A stretch of DNA of 62,408 bases, taken from Perkinsus olseni (lineage: Eukaryota > Perkinsozoa > Perkinsida). Shown piece after piece: positions 45,542 through 58,381 of this stretch. A model generated the notes under the pieces. It was not told the DNA's origin, searched no databases, and saw only the letters and a list, made by a program, of their open reading frames with translations. The translations under genes were made by a program, and so were the position numbers. The stretch lies in the NCBI GenBank assembly GCA_013115125.1, contig JABANN010000144.1:1-62408 (forward strand). Direction: 5' to 3'. How positions within the stretch are numbered: the stretch's first letter is position 1; every line of letters starts with the position of its first letter.

Positions 45542-48500
45542 GCTGATGACCATATCCTTGGCAGGGGTTATGTAGCTGTCCTCCATATCACGGTCTCTAC
45601 TATTGAAGTAGTTGCGCAGCGAGAATTTCAGAGACAGTCGTGACGCGTACACCTCTGCGGCATTCTGTCAAGAGGACAGCGCCGCCTTATCTTGCGTGGC
45701 GCGAGTCCTTCCCTCACCGGCACACTCTCGATGCCCATGAACGATCTGCTACGTTACTGTAACGGCCGTAGGAAGTCAAGTGTACTCCTTCAGAATGAGT
45801 CCTTCTGTTATCATCGAATAAGCGAGTCGCGCTATTCTAGCGACGAGGTCAAACCTAATAGGTAGACAGTCAATCACGTACGCGAGCGTCACCCGCTACT
45901 CCTGCATGGCGGGGACGTTGGTCCAACCGTTGGACTCCAACGGACCCTCTGGCCCTGTAACTCAGGAGCTGCTCCTTGAGGAAGGAACGGTAAGGACCCC
46001 TTCCTTTAAGGTATGCCTTAAAGAGCAACTCCTAAGTTATAGGGCCAGTGTCTCGTCTCGACCACAGCGGAGCGAAGCGCATCATCGCGAGCCGTCAGGC
46101 AGATGCAGCTTGCTCTCCCCTCATACGTGTCACGATGAGATTGCCTCTTCGGGTCGTCTTAATATCATTGGGCAGTCTGATAAGCTGCTAGAGCGACTCC
46201 AGAGGTTAACTAATCTCCTCTTCTTAGTTACAAAATGAGTACACCATGGCACTACTGCAACGAAGATCACAGGAATTACAGTGTAGTAGACATTCAGTTG
46301 GGTACACTGGTGACACGAGCCACTTTAAATGGCGCGTCGAATACTCATTGATACCCGGTTATGCTAGCTTAGAGCTGCTTCTTACGGGTGCCTAGTACCG
46401 CGGCAGCTCACCAGTGGCGGGGGTATATGGTGGTTTCATTATTCGTTTTTGGTCTAATCTCTCCGTATACAATGTTTAACATCTTCAGCCCTACCCTCCT
46501 GGCTCTCTGCGTGGCCCTAAACCAGATGCTTGTGAGCGCCTTCTATGATGGCGATGAGCCCGTCACAACTACGGCCCCGCCTTTCCACCCTGCGGTGTGT
46601 GTTTTTTCGAGTTGCCCGAACTCGCAATGTAACATGGAAACGAAGCTATGTCTCCAAGATCCCCTTCTCCCTTGCTTCTGTACATAATGCCACTTCCTGT
46701 ACTCGCTATCGTACCAGTTTCCGAAGGTTTTCCTCTCATACGTGGTCTGAGTATCCGGTGATGTTTCAATCCCTCCTGTGAAAATTGGTCCCGCCCACTC
46801 CGTGCACATTGGTGAAAATCATCAGTTCTTTTGTATTCATTGTGGAGTATCAGAGCTCTCCACGAGTCGCTGTTCTTCATAATCACCAGTCGCTATCAAA
46901 ATTTTTGAACTTACTTTCATCAAACCGACCCACTGCCCTCACTGTGTCTAGTTTATGGCCAATACGCAGCAATCATGAATCTTAAATGCCGCGTTGCAGC
47001 TAGATGAGAACTGCGGCGTGCCTCCTCGTTTCATTTGCCTGTGACTGCAGTCACAGGCGCGTGGGGATTATGAGCTTCGGTGTGTATAGATTGCTGGATG
47101 GAACAACCTGTGACGAGCCCTTCGTCGATGATGGGCCATCATTGCCCATTATTCGGCCGAGACGGCTACAAGCCCTGTTTCCGTGGCTGGAATACGGTAC
47201 ATGCCGCCTGCTGCTCGGGTTTACTCTACGCGATGAGTTGGTGGCAAGATATAAATGAACGATTAATGCGTTTATCGGCGCATGAGGACCTCTCTAGGAT
47301 TCTCAATTATTATCTACCTCCGGACTATCCCTAAAAGGGCTTCTTAAGAATTCGCTCTCCTCGCCGCTTCATTAAGCCTCCTCGATAGAAGGCGGAGTTT
47401 GGCGAGAGTCACGGGTGCCAACAGTAAGCCTCGGAGATCTATTCGGGGGTCTTCCATGAGACTCTCGTGATGAGAGTGGCGACAGTCAGTCCAAGACTTA
47501 GTTTCGGTGGTGTCGGACTCTCTCCTACACTGCCAGTTGCGTCAACAAAACAGCCCAAGAGTGAAAAGGTTATCGATCATCCTTGCATATACTCATCATG
47601 GTCAGACGACACAGTGTGTCAATTGTTAGGCCTCTCTATCATACACTCATCCGAGGGTAAAGTTGCTGCATCCTCCAGGCGGGGCCTGTACCTATAGCGA
47701 CAACGGCTGAGCATCTCTCATAGAACTCTCAACAGCATGCTCACTTTGGTAATTCTCCTATTAGTGATGTGGTTACCGCCATTCATGTTTGATTCCTTCG
47801 CGTAGGTGTTACTCGACAGAATGCTCTGGTCGGTGCATGGGCCCCCGGGAGGGATATCTATCAAGTTGAGACAGACAGGAACGGGCATGATCCACGTAAA
47901 ACGAGCCGTGGCCAGGAACCGTAGCGGGGCAACCGCCGCCAACGATTATTCATCCACGGGTTGGCCCCGACGTACTCGCATGTTTCGCCCCGAGCTCCTC
48001 GTCACCTCCGTGCATGGAGCCTAATGAAGGCCACAGTTTTTCCATATCAGAAGCCCTCTACGGGCCGACCAAGCTCACCTATGGAGAATGATCCTTTGCC
48101 ACCGGGAGGGGCATGCACTTTCGTAATCGGCCTCCCAGTGATGGAATTTGGCCCGTTGGGGTCCGTCTTGGAGGCGAAACAGTTGGACGAGATCCTGGCC
48201 AAGGCGAGAACGTTCGAAACTAGAAGACCGTAAGTAGCCTTACCTCTGAGTGTTGTCCGGCGCCGCGGTTTGCTCATGGGACAAGTTGAGCGAAGAAGCC
48301 CCACCTAGAGGGGAGGAGGATCAACAGAATCGGTATCTTTCACCTCACCCGGTGCATGATTGACCCGGGTGCTGCTCCGCTTGCTCATGGCCGAACCTTA
48401 CAACAGCGAAAGCGTCCTCTCTAGCCGTAACGATACCGACTAACCTTCCTGACAGAGGAGATGGCCAGCTGGGGCAGTTGGCTTGGGCTCTTCCACGGCG

Positions 48501-48745
48501 AAAGGGCAAGATTGGGTCGGCATTATATTGCAGAGTGAGGAGGACAGAAGCCTTGTTATATATCCCTATATCGAGTTATGGACCTCGAAGAGCATTCCCG
48601 GCGAGTGAAAGCCAACGCTGATTGACAGATCGTGTAAACACTGGGCAACGCTCTCTAAGGGTAAGGAGAAACGTCATTTTCAATATTTGCAGTACTGGAA
48701 GAATGGACAGTAGTAAACGTTAGGCCAACAGCGTGATTGCGGCAC
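45542..48745. other. Poorly resolved region with scattered exons
   Basis: Candidate coding pieces: a minus stretch at 46545-46810 (ERKTFGNWYDSEYRKWHY), a plus Cys/Trp-rich frame at 47137-47334 (RGWNTVHAACCSGLLYAMSW), and a plus exon near 48080-48229 (GGACTFVIGLPVMEFGPL) ending at a GTAAGT donor. They cannot be joined into genes by eye. Duplicated small features between 47,800 and 48,150 were looked for and not confirmed. Confidence 0.3.
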
Positions 48746-51700
48746 TCAGTCACTGGCGGTGGATTTGCCGGCAGAAACGCTTTTGAGGAGCTGCTGGTCG
48801 CCTCCCTGCTCCCCCACGACCACCACTCTACTCTCCGCCTTGCCCTTGTTCTTCAGCATTCCCTTCAGACCATGAGCCACTTGCTTCCGACTCACACCAG
48901 TAGCCTGCTTCGTCTGGATAGTCAATTCTATCCAGCCCTTCACGCCGTCATCGTCTTGGGTGAAGGCACAGAGCATCTTCGTAGCCTCGAAGAGGGGAGG
49001 GCAGAGGAAGAGGTTCTCCACCGTTGCCGGGGATCCCGCTACGTCACATTGCCGACGGAAGAGCTCAGAGAGGACAAGGTATCCCGTGGTCCCCAGCTTA
49101 ACGACGCCATCTAGCAAAGGCATTTGTTTCCGCGCTGGGTCTCCGACGAGGTCAGTGAGAGCACCATCTCCACCGAGATACGCCGACTGTGGTAAAGCAA
49201 TCAGATTCTCTAGGGCGGGACGGAGGAAGCAGTCGACTAGAGAGAGACAAAAGTTCTGCCGAGTATCGAGGGAGTCGGGAAGAGCCGACCAACAGCGACT
49301 GACGGTGGCGTTCATAAGGGAGAGGACCGAGAGGGTGAGATGAGGGATGGGCAGCAGACTGGACAGCGCCGTGAGGAGGGACCTAGCCAAGAGACAGTGG
49401 TCCATCAGCGGCCATTGGAGAGGAGATCTACTTAATGAGTTGACGGTCGTTCATGTAGGCCACGACGTCATTATCACCGCCATCCTTATCCTCCTCCTCA
49501 TCGTCATCAGAGTCTATCATGTCCAGCCCGGCAAAGTGGTTCCGGTTGCGCAACTGGCGCTTCGTGAGAGTCTTCCGATCGGCCGGTAGCGAAGACGTCC
49601 TACAGAAACCCATGACACTCGACCAGGACAGCTACTCCACGTACTTGGCAGCATCAGCAGCAGACAGCCTGAGGTCCACTCCAGCATCGACCTGCGGTAG
49701 CTTGAGGAGCTCCCTGATGGCGTCTAGGACAGTCTTGCCGCATCTGGCTATGGCGGAGTAGAAAAGCAAGCTGGTATTGCCGGCCTTGTCTCCTTGCGGT
49801 GCGCCCTTCTCATACACTTTCCGAAGGGCCTAAGACCGGTAATGGGCAGATAGGTGTCAACTGAACTTACCGAAGGAACGTTCGAGTAGAGTACGGTAGA
49901 GGCCTCCACTAGAGGGCCACTGGAGGCGTCCCGTAGGCCAGGCTGGATGGCGCAGCGCAGGAGCTGAAAGAATTCGACGTTATCACGTACTCTCGACGTT
50001 CCGAACCACAGCAGGCACAGAGATACCGACACCATTTCTGGTGAGCATGGGACTTACGAGCTCCAGGTGGTTGGGTGATGTCCTGCCCGACTGAGCCGCG
50101 CTCACTGCTGCCCCGACCAACTCGATAAGACGGCACTTGAGTGTGGGTACCTTATCAATCTAGGTACGAGAATTGCCGACCTATGACTACCTACCCTTCG
50201 CCACACCCTCGCCAATGCTCCGAGCGTCCGATAGACGTTGCAGCGCAGCTGGTACAGCTGCCTTCGAGACTTGTCGGTGCAGCCAGGGGTTCCAGTGGGG
50301 ATGGGGAACATAGCCTCGACACTGCAGGGGGGCTTGTGACCTACGCAGGGGGAGGGGGTGGTTCATATGAGGCGAGTGATGGATGGTATACCCATTATGG
50401 AGGTCCACTCGTCGTGGCTCATATCCACTAGCTGGTCCTCAGCCGCACTGCTCGCTCGACGTTCAGCTTGGGGAATCCACCAGGAGCCCTACAAAAGAAA
50501 GCATAAAAACAGCCCTCCCAGGGATCGAACCGGAGACCTTGCGAGTGAGAGGAGACTTACTGAACATCTGTTGTGTAGAAGCGTCATCCACTTCATCACA
50601 GGAGGAGTGATGGAGTTGGCGAATTCCACCAACACCTGTCCAAACGCTCATTCGACCCTACACCCCCCTAGCAGGTCTACCTGTTCTATCTCAGAGCACT
50701 CCCCCTTGCTGCCTTCCCGTCCCTCCGCGGCCTCGGATGCAGACAGGCAGCTGAGGCACATTGAGAGGAGCTTGATAACCTGGACACGATCAGAGGCATT
50801 CTATTTGCGATGGCACTGCTGCTGTCACCACCTTCCTCGATGCATCGTCGGGCGTCTCGATAGCAATGCACTCGAAACGGCAGCTTTCCTCAGTGATCTT
50901 GATGAGAGTGTTGGCCACCTCATCATAGATACACTTCGATTCTGCTGGTGACAGGCCGAGCAAAAGGAGCCCCTCCACGGCCCAGCTGCAGGATAGGACC
51001 CCATGGCTACGGCTGACCTGCAGTACCGGAGATCACAGGCCACTACGGCTGAGGGAACCTACCCCAGCGAGAGAGGCGATCAGCTGGCTCTTGTCGAGGG
51101 CCATCGCCGAAAGCTTCTTGCAAATTGACAGGATGGCATTCTGGGCGGTGGTCATAATGGAAACATTGAGAGAGCCATCGGGCGTGGTCGTAGGCCTCGA
51201 GCCATCGGTCAACTGTCAGAAGAGTAACGCTCAATACGGCCCTCTCTGAGGTCAGTTCGGACTTACACATTTTTCCATCAACCCACCGAGGACGTTGGAC
51301 GGTAGCTTCTCAGCAGCGCAAGGTACGAATTCGTAAAACTTCTTCAAGTGCTCCGGGGTCCAACCAGTGGCGGACACTGACGCCTGAGCCATCACAGTGA
51401 ATAGTGTGAGCTACGAGCGGGCTACTTACTACGCATGCCTTCGCTACGATGTTGCACAAGAGCCCCTTCAAGTCTGTCTCGTCCACACTGGCCTTCGGGT
51501 CTGGTACTGTCTGACCGTTCGGTTTACTGGGCAATAAGAAGGGCTTCAACACACATTCTAGTAAAGCCAGGGCTGCCGCGTATCTAAGGTCGAAGCATGC
51601 TATTCATGGAAAGCATGCTGCGACCTACTCTTTGATGCTGAGATCATCTCGCTCCAGAAGGGTGGCAGCCACTCGAACGGCGGTCGAGTGACGCATCGCA

Positions 51701-54604
51701 ACTTCAGTATCCGGCATGGACAGCATAGTGCGGAGAGAGCTCAAGGCGTAGGTCTGAGGGCGCCATGCCGGACTCTGCTGAAGGCCAGCGTTGAGGCCAC
51801 ACCTTTGACTTGCTCAGTATCATATTGATATCATCTCCATATGCCTCAGCATCCTCTTCAGAAAGCCTCTCCCATACGGCGCGGTATCTACCAACATTCA
51901 GTGGTGGTGGAAGGCAGCCGCAAGTGTTGTGCTGTTTACGCGTTGATGGGGACGTCGCCGGCGTTCGGGCCCATGCCGACAGTCCGGTAGTGTTGGCATA
52001 GGTCAGTGCATTCAAGCTGGGGCTCTTGCTGCAATACGACCCACAGGTGATAGAAATACTCTGATTAAACGAGCGTAACCCGAAGGTCCCGGGATCGATC
52101 CTCGCACCTGCCAATGTGTCCGCTTGATTCCACACCACCATTCGACAAGCCTGTGAGCTGATGCCGCTGTTATGGTTCACGCTGGCCACAACACGCGAGC
52201 ATACCCGCCTCGCCAGGAGCTCCAGAGCGGCCGAAGCACACAGCTGCAGATAAGGCGATGGATAACTAAACGGAAAGGATGAGGGACCATACTCCGGCAA
52301 GGCAATGCTACTTCCACATCAGCTTGATAGCCTCCACAGCAGCACCGAGGTGCTCTGGATGATGGACCAGGAAACTGTTGCTGGCACTCTCCACCATTTG
52401 CTAATAATACCCAGACTACACCTCCTACTACTACCATCGAACGGTGAGGACTCACCTTTATTAGGTAGGCTGTCTGGCGGTGCATCTCGTAGACCGACGA
52501 CTGCGATCCTGTTATGGAGGCCTAAGGAGAGAGCAACTCCACCAACACGCAAAGGAATTTCACCATGGCAGAAGATAAGGAGTTGGCGTGAAGCCATAAC
52601 GTTAGACAATCCGCGGTCGTGAAAGCCTCCCGTCCAGAGGGACACCAGGCTGGCGAGAAAGAGAGCAGCTGTTGTATTCGTTATGACATGAATCTCTCAT
52701 TTCCGGTAGCCGTTAGTATTACCACATGGACTTTTTCTGACAGACTGCATATGGCGAGTATCAAACGGCCTAGCTCAGCCTCACTGCATGGTCTCATAGT
52801 CTCCGGCAGAGCCACTGGCCGAGGCTTCGAGATGTTCCTGAGAGCATTACCAGCATCATCATTATCCGTAGTTCTTCGGCAACATGCTTCGATCCATTCC
52901 AGTAGAGGTGCCGACAGAGACTCACGGACCATCACGATGGCGGCGAGGAAAGAACGAGGAGCTGCGACGACTTACTCCGCAAAGACCTGAAGAGTCGATA
53001 TAACCTCAAGTGCCAAATGGCGGTCAGTGGTGTTGGCCAGGATGTTCATCAGGTACACGTCAATTTCCAAGGTTAAGAGAAAATCACAACGGCGGAACAT
53101 CACACCTGAAACGCACAGGAGAGTGGCAGATCGTCAACCAACATAAAATGAATATGACCAAAGATTCCGAACGACGATAGCAGGTCACCAGGGCCACCTA
53201 TGGCCCCGGGTTCGAATCCCAGCCGCGGTATCTCTGTTTGTCAACTCACATAGGGCTCGAAGCATTCGGACTGTGCTGAGGCTGAACTGAACTCGGTCAG
53301 GGAAGGCAGAGAGGAAGTGCTGAAGCATCTCGAAGAGTATTGGCTGGAACTCGGAGAATCCCACCACCTGAACGACAAAATCGTCAAATCGATCTCAAGG
53401 TACTCGCTGATGGAACCCGTCTACGACGTTCGCATGCCTGAGAATAGCTTTGCTGTCACTACAACGGTGCAATTCTTAGGGGTGTGAAGTGAGCATAGAG
53501 ATCCCGCTATGGCTTGCCCCAGTTTACTATGGCCTTCCGGCGATTGGCCGCCAAAACGTATCCTTCCTTCTCATCGGTGGCCTCCGCCAACTCGGAGACG
53601 AGGTCGATGGTGAAGCCTGCGGGAGGACAACAGGACCGTACAATAGGAAGCATCAGAGCCGGCAGTACAGGCCTGATCACAGTCGTTTGCAGCAGCCGCG
53701 CTGTTGCCAAGAACGGTTATTATGTCCGTCCATGCTGAGGGCCAATCTCGAATGCAAATCTCTACTATCACCGACAGGAGCTTGCTCCGCAAGAACCTTC
53801 GACATAGAGTCACCATCATCACCAACCTTCGACCACTACGGCGGATCTACTTCGGTATCGGGGCCTTGCCAGACATGCCACTGTTCTCCAACGCTAAAGC
53901 AGCGTCCTGTAGAGTGCTCCTGACCGCGTCTTTCGATGCCTCGAAATAGCGCCCTCCATTGGGACCATCAGCGGACTGACCCCACCGTCTGAAGGCAGCC
54001 AAGGTTGAAGCTGGCTCGCGACGGACTGGTGAATCTTTACTTCATAACACCTTCTCGTACGAGGAGATTGAGAGCCTCCATTCCGACCTGCGGGGGATAT
54101 CGTCCGAGATCGGATATAATTACGCAGACGCTCTCCAGCATCAATGGACCTACGACGATGATGAAGACTTCGCATTATACATCCCAAGTTCGGCACGCAG
54201 GCTATAACCGAGTTCACAAACGCCGGCTTTTTCGTGACCATTCATTGCCTTTTCCACAAATATGAACCAGTCTTTTGTAAAATAGTATCACATAATAATC
54301 TTTTATTCATGACATGGGATAATGTTGTACGCTTCGTACCCTATGTTTTACCAAATAAGGCTATAGAGAATCAGCGACTCAGCAGAATGGTCACTATTGA
54401 CTTCTTCACCCCCTTGTTAGTACTTCCCCCGATCTCCGTCAGCTCCGCCATTTTCCTTTCCCTTTCCTCCATGCTGCATCGTGGATCAGACAAGCGCCCC
54501 ACTACAGACACTAGCCGGTTCACGATCTCTTCGACTTGGTTTGACGGACCATCAGAAGACACCAGGGTGGTCCGGATCCCTGCTCCTGATGATGCTACTG
54601 TCAT
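48746..54604 (-). CDS. Large HEAT/ARM-like helical protein, possibly importin-beta/exportin type
   Basis: About twenty minus-strand exons, most joined in frame by 45-55-nt introns. Examples are the introns at 50489-50560, 52061-52107 and 53106-53249, and a 49-nt intron after QLIK near 49,430. The product is rich in paired amphipathic helices (for example LQLCASAALELLARRV, AALALLECVLKPFLLP, LFEMLQHFLSAFPDRVQ). An acidic segment (DSDDDEEEDKDGGDND) lies near the C-terminus. The helical solenoid and size (well over 1000 residues) fit karyopherins or similar HEAT proteins, but no diagnostic motif was found. The last exon ends SAGKSTASD at 48746. The ATG at 54604 is the best start candidate, although the first exon could belong to another gene. 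Confidence 0.6.
50489..50560 (-). repeat. Intron with tRNA T-arm-like sequence, copy B
   Basis: A 72-nt intron with strong GTAAGT donor and TTTGTAG acceptor. It carries AAGGTCTCCGGTTCGATCCC in sense orientation. Joining the exons gives HNRCSGSWWIPQAERR in phase 0. Confidence 0.85.
52061..52107 (+). repeat. Intron with tRNA T-arm-like sequence, copy E
   Basis: A 47-nt intron made up almost entirely of an antisense T-arm-like sequence; the plus strand reads AAGGTCCCGGGATCGATCC. Splicing yields QADTLAEYFYHLWVVLQQ in frame. Confidence 0.8.
53106..53249 (+). repeat. Intron with tRNA T-arm-like sequence, copy C
   Basis: A 144-nt intron, longer than the norm, with CCCCGGGTTCGAATCCCAGC on the plus strand near its 5' splice site, antisense to the gene. 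The spliced frame reads MLRALCVMFRRCDFLL. Confidence 0.8.
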
Positions 54605-54963
54605 TAAAGACTAGTGACAGCAACACTACAATGACCAGGGTAAACCAGTATCACCACCCTCACTACCACAGGTCACTTAGGCCTTGCGGAATGAAGCGAG
54701 GCAAGGAATTAGACGATGGCTGATTACAAACGGACGAGGGCTTGCGCCGAAAGCTTCAGACGAGTTTCGATCAGTTCGAAAGACTGCCCCCTCCTCCGAA
54801 CTCACGAATGGTTCCACGGTTTAAGCCCACGATTACCTCACTTGAACTCAAAAGCATTCGACCTAACAGCAAACACACGAATAAGAAGACATCTACAAGA
54901 GTCGAACATGATCATCAAATCACACTAATTCATTCCATCACCTCCACCATAGCCGCCGTATCT

Positions 54964-55744
54964 CTACTTCTTTCTCAGGGTTTTGCACATCAAATCCAGC
55001 ATGGCAACAGCACTGCCTGTCTCGTTGTGGGTCTGTTTCGCGTCTCTGTATACCTTTTGGTTTTCGTAGATGTGCTTGTGAACGTCCATCCATATCGCAC
55101 CGCAGTCGGCGTTCTCATCATACATCTTCTCGGGGAGGTACAGGGTAGGGTCATGCTCTGTATTCCCCTCTCGTCTCAACTTCTTGAAGTGCCAAAATCT
55201 GAATGACGGTGATGAGAACCAAACGGCATCCGGCGAAATAGGAAATCTCACCCGTAATCACTGCGCGCCGAGCAGGATACTCTGTAAAGTTCCAAATTCG
55301 ATTTCTCCAAAAGCGGATCAGGATGTTCCAGCATCTCCCAGCCATTCTCTTCTTCTTCCGTCATGGGTTTGGGGTCCTGGTCCACGAAGGTGAGAGAGAT
55401 GAAGCTGTGGGTGTCATATCCTTCAGTCGAGAGTGCCGCCCCGTGTTCTTTCGCTTTATACGGTTTTCTGCTTACGATTTTATGAAGAACACAGAGTCTT
55501 CGTGTTTTGCCCGAGTGATGGAGCAGGGAAGTATGGACCTCACCATCACCCTGAGATGCACGGAGAGGTCAAGTAACTCACGCCGAGACGATGCGCCGGG
55601 CCAGTCCCGAGCCTTTCGATCAGTGATCACCTGCCAGAGAGCCGACTTGGGGTACACTTCAGGATAACGTTCTTGCATGGTGTTGCTCGCGCCGTTAACG
55701 GTACTGAGAAGCGCACCGAAGAGTGTAGCCTTGGGAAGATGCAT
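54964..55744 (-). CDS. Secreted hypothetical protein
   Basis: The ATG at 55744 opens MHLPKATLFGALLSTVNGAS, a likely signal peptide, in an exon running to near 55488. Downstream exons read HSFISLTFVDQDPKPM, WEMLEHPDPLLEKSNLELY, then after a 56-nt intron FWHFKKLRREGNTEHDP to the stop at 54964 (CKTLRKK). The first and second blocks could not be joined in a single phase, so one junction is wrong or missing. No domain is recognised. Confidence 0.5.
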
Positions 55745-56961
55745 AGTGGATGAGAACAGCTGTCTGAGAGCGGCATCTACCAGATGGCAGTGAAGCCCAA
55801 AAGAAGTAGCAGGAGACAGTCCACAGAAGTTTGCCCGACTCCTGTCAGACTTGATAGGACCTCATAGCGCTACACCGGACCTGAGTCAGCAGAATGCGGC
55901 GGCAGTCTTACAGGAAACCCGAAGAGCCTGGAACTGCAAAGCACTCAATCACATCGCGCTCGCCTAGGGCGAGTCGCCTTGTGCATCACGATGCGCCACA
56001 AATTATCTCGCGCGCCCTCAAACTCAATCTATCAGCGCTGTTACTTTTTGAGGGGCAAACCCAAAGAATGTTGATTCCCGAGAAAATGGGATACAATGAT
56101 TGAATTGACGGAGGATTGAATTCAAGGAGTGGATGCAGTGGAATGGATTCTCCCAGCCATAGCTAAATCCTAGTCGGTATTCCGTTCTGGAAATAGACAA
56201 TTGAGCTAGGAAATACGCGTCGAAAAGGGTGACGCACGGTTCCCATAGTACTGTTGTGGTGCCAGGAGACGTAGCTATAATGACACGCATACCGACCGCC
56301 CGCAATCCTGTCCCCTCTTGTGTACGAGTAGACAAAGTCTTATCGTATATTTATTGCTTGGTACGTGTTCCGACCGTACTAGTGCTTGGTATCCGTATAT
56401 ATGCTGGTCCTTGAGCTGTTTGATAAGGTTTGGGCAATCTTACCGCTTCTATAACCTAACACTGTGCCGGGCACAGTGTGCCCTTTCGCACGCAGCGTTC
56501 CTTGGGCGCCCGTCTGCCCCGACTCGCAGGGTGCTTGTGCGCTAGACTGTCCCAATCTACATGCTCCGGTCTCTCGAGGCAGCCTTGGTTCGGTACATCC
56601 CCCCGTGTTGGTGGAACTTTCAATGAGATTGGCGACCTCCAAAGCGCGTTGGTGCGCAATTGAGCAACAGGCGGTCAAAAAAGCTGTGCTAGAGGGGGAG
56701 TGGCTATGAGTCTCGATGAAAGAAGAACTCTCACTGGACGACGCGAATTGCGAGTAGGAAACCGGCCGGTGTCAAGTTGACATTGTCAACCAGGCCTCCT
56801 TAGCTTTAGCCCTGTGTAACCACGCGTGGATAGCTCTCCTGTAGTGCCCATGCTCATTCCTGCGTCACACCTTGTGCTGCAACGCACATGGATCCCTTGG
56901 GCTGTTGCTTCCCCTGGGCTAGCCTTTTCCCTCGACCCGTTACAGACTTGTCTTTCATTTC
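55745..56961. other. Intergenic
   Basis: All frames are short and overlapping; several are open on both strands at 56460-56700. Nothing is supportable. Confidence 0.5.
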
Positions 56962-58381
56962 ATGAAGCTTCTACTGTGCTTCCTATCCCTCCGCTTCGCT
57001 CTAGCAAGTCAGAAAGGTAATTGTCGTAGGAAGGTTCTCCGTCTACTGAGTGTCTTGCAGGGGGCGAGTCGAGTGAGAGCGCACCGTCGTCGTCAGACGG
57101 AGGCGAATCGTGCTACTACCATACCAAGAAGGAGCCGAAAAAGATCTTCACGAAAGTGCGTGACAAGTCAAGCCGCATCGGTTCACTCGCGGCCCGTCTC
57201 AGGAGAAGGTTCACACGCACGCGGCCCTGGGCGGCAAACTCTGCACACTTCGCCCAGAAGACCACCGTTTGAATTTCATCGCGGCTTTTATTCACAATGA
57301 CAGCACCGTTACCCTGGATACGTCATCCTGCCCTACGAAAGAGAACAACGATTTCAACCTCTGGTAAGTTCAAGCATCTACGGCACAGATTCTGTAGTCT
57401 GCGAGCTCAACGCTGAACGATAGTGTCGATGATTTTGATGGCCTATGGGACTTTTTCCTCAGGAGATGCCCCGACAGCTGGTTACTCCGCCGAGTGCAGT
57501 CAAAGTGTATGATACTTGATGTGAAGAGCCTCCATAAGAGCAAGGGTATGGGGTTCAGAACTCTGAATTCTAATGCCCTCCCCGCGAAGTCCTTCGCGGA
57601 CGTGAAAGCTCGGTCTGACAGCTCGGACAGTCTTGACGAGCTCGATAATTCCTTATCGAATTCATTAGAGTGGAGTCTGGGATCGCAGTCTGATGGCAGT
57701 TTGCCGCCTTCACGTGACTCCACACCTGGCACCCCAGCCAGTGGTGATGAGCTGGACAAGGTGGTGAGCAAATTCATTGGCTACATGAAGCATCGAAGCC
57801 ACCCGTCATCGCCTGCCACCTCACCGTCTGATGAGAGTGGTGGTGAGATACCGATGAGGGATACGGAGGAGCTCGGCGGCGTGAAAATGGAGAAGGCAAA
57901 GAGGAAGGCGTCGAAGAGAAGCTCGTTGAACTCGTTCACTCACAGTCTACCGCTGTTGGAGACGAATTACGATTGGGATGATGTCAGAGAGGCGGTTAAG
58001 AAGAAAATCTCTGCGCCAATACCCATCTCGCCGCCTGACGGGCTGATTGGGGAGATGAAAAAGGTGAAGAAAGGAATTAAGAGGACGCGTTCTCACAGTT
58101 TGCCCAAGATTCTAGAAACCACAGAGAGGACACACAAGCCTAGGCAGAAGATTAGCGACCCGGAGAAGGACACTGCACAAGAGCCGGAGATTGAGTACTT
58201 GAAGATCGACCCGACGAATGATGATGCCTGCACTTCTGTCTTCGTCTACCTTGAATATGTCTTGAGGTGCGGAGTGCCTTTGTACACGCGGGTGTTGGGA
58301 CATCCGCAGATCGTCCCGGCGGAGGACACACCAGCCTACTTCCTGAGGTCCTTCTGTTGCAGCATACTGTTGACGTCCTAA
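56962..58381 (+). CDS. Secreted Ser-rich hypothetical protein
   Basis: Four exons (56962-57016, 57061-57155, 57203-57363, 57424-58381) join in consistent phases, giving 422 residues. MKLLLCFLSLRFALAS is a clear signal peptide, cleaved near exon 1's end. A folded-looking part follows (RLNFIAAFIHNDSTVTLD, DDFDGLWDFFLRRCPDSW), then a Ser/Asp/Pro-rich disordered stretch with RSHSLPKILE-type basic patches. The C-terminus contains three cysteines and VFVYLEYVLRCGVPL. It may be a secreted effector-like or structural protein; function is unknown. It stands alone between intergenic regions. Confidence 0.75.

Noticed and set aside
50561-50640. Apparent A-box upstream of T-arm copy B
   Set aside because: The matching bases are coding exon (PPVMKWMTLLHN); the resemblance is chance. 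The same applies to an apparent A-box beside copy G, which encodes LPCGHSG.
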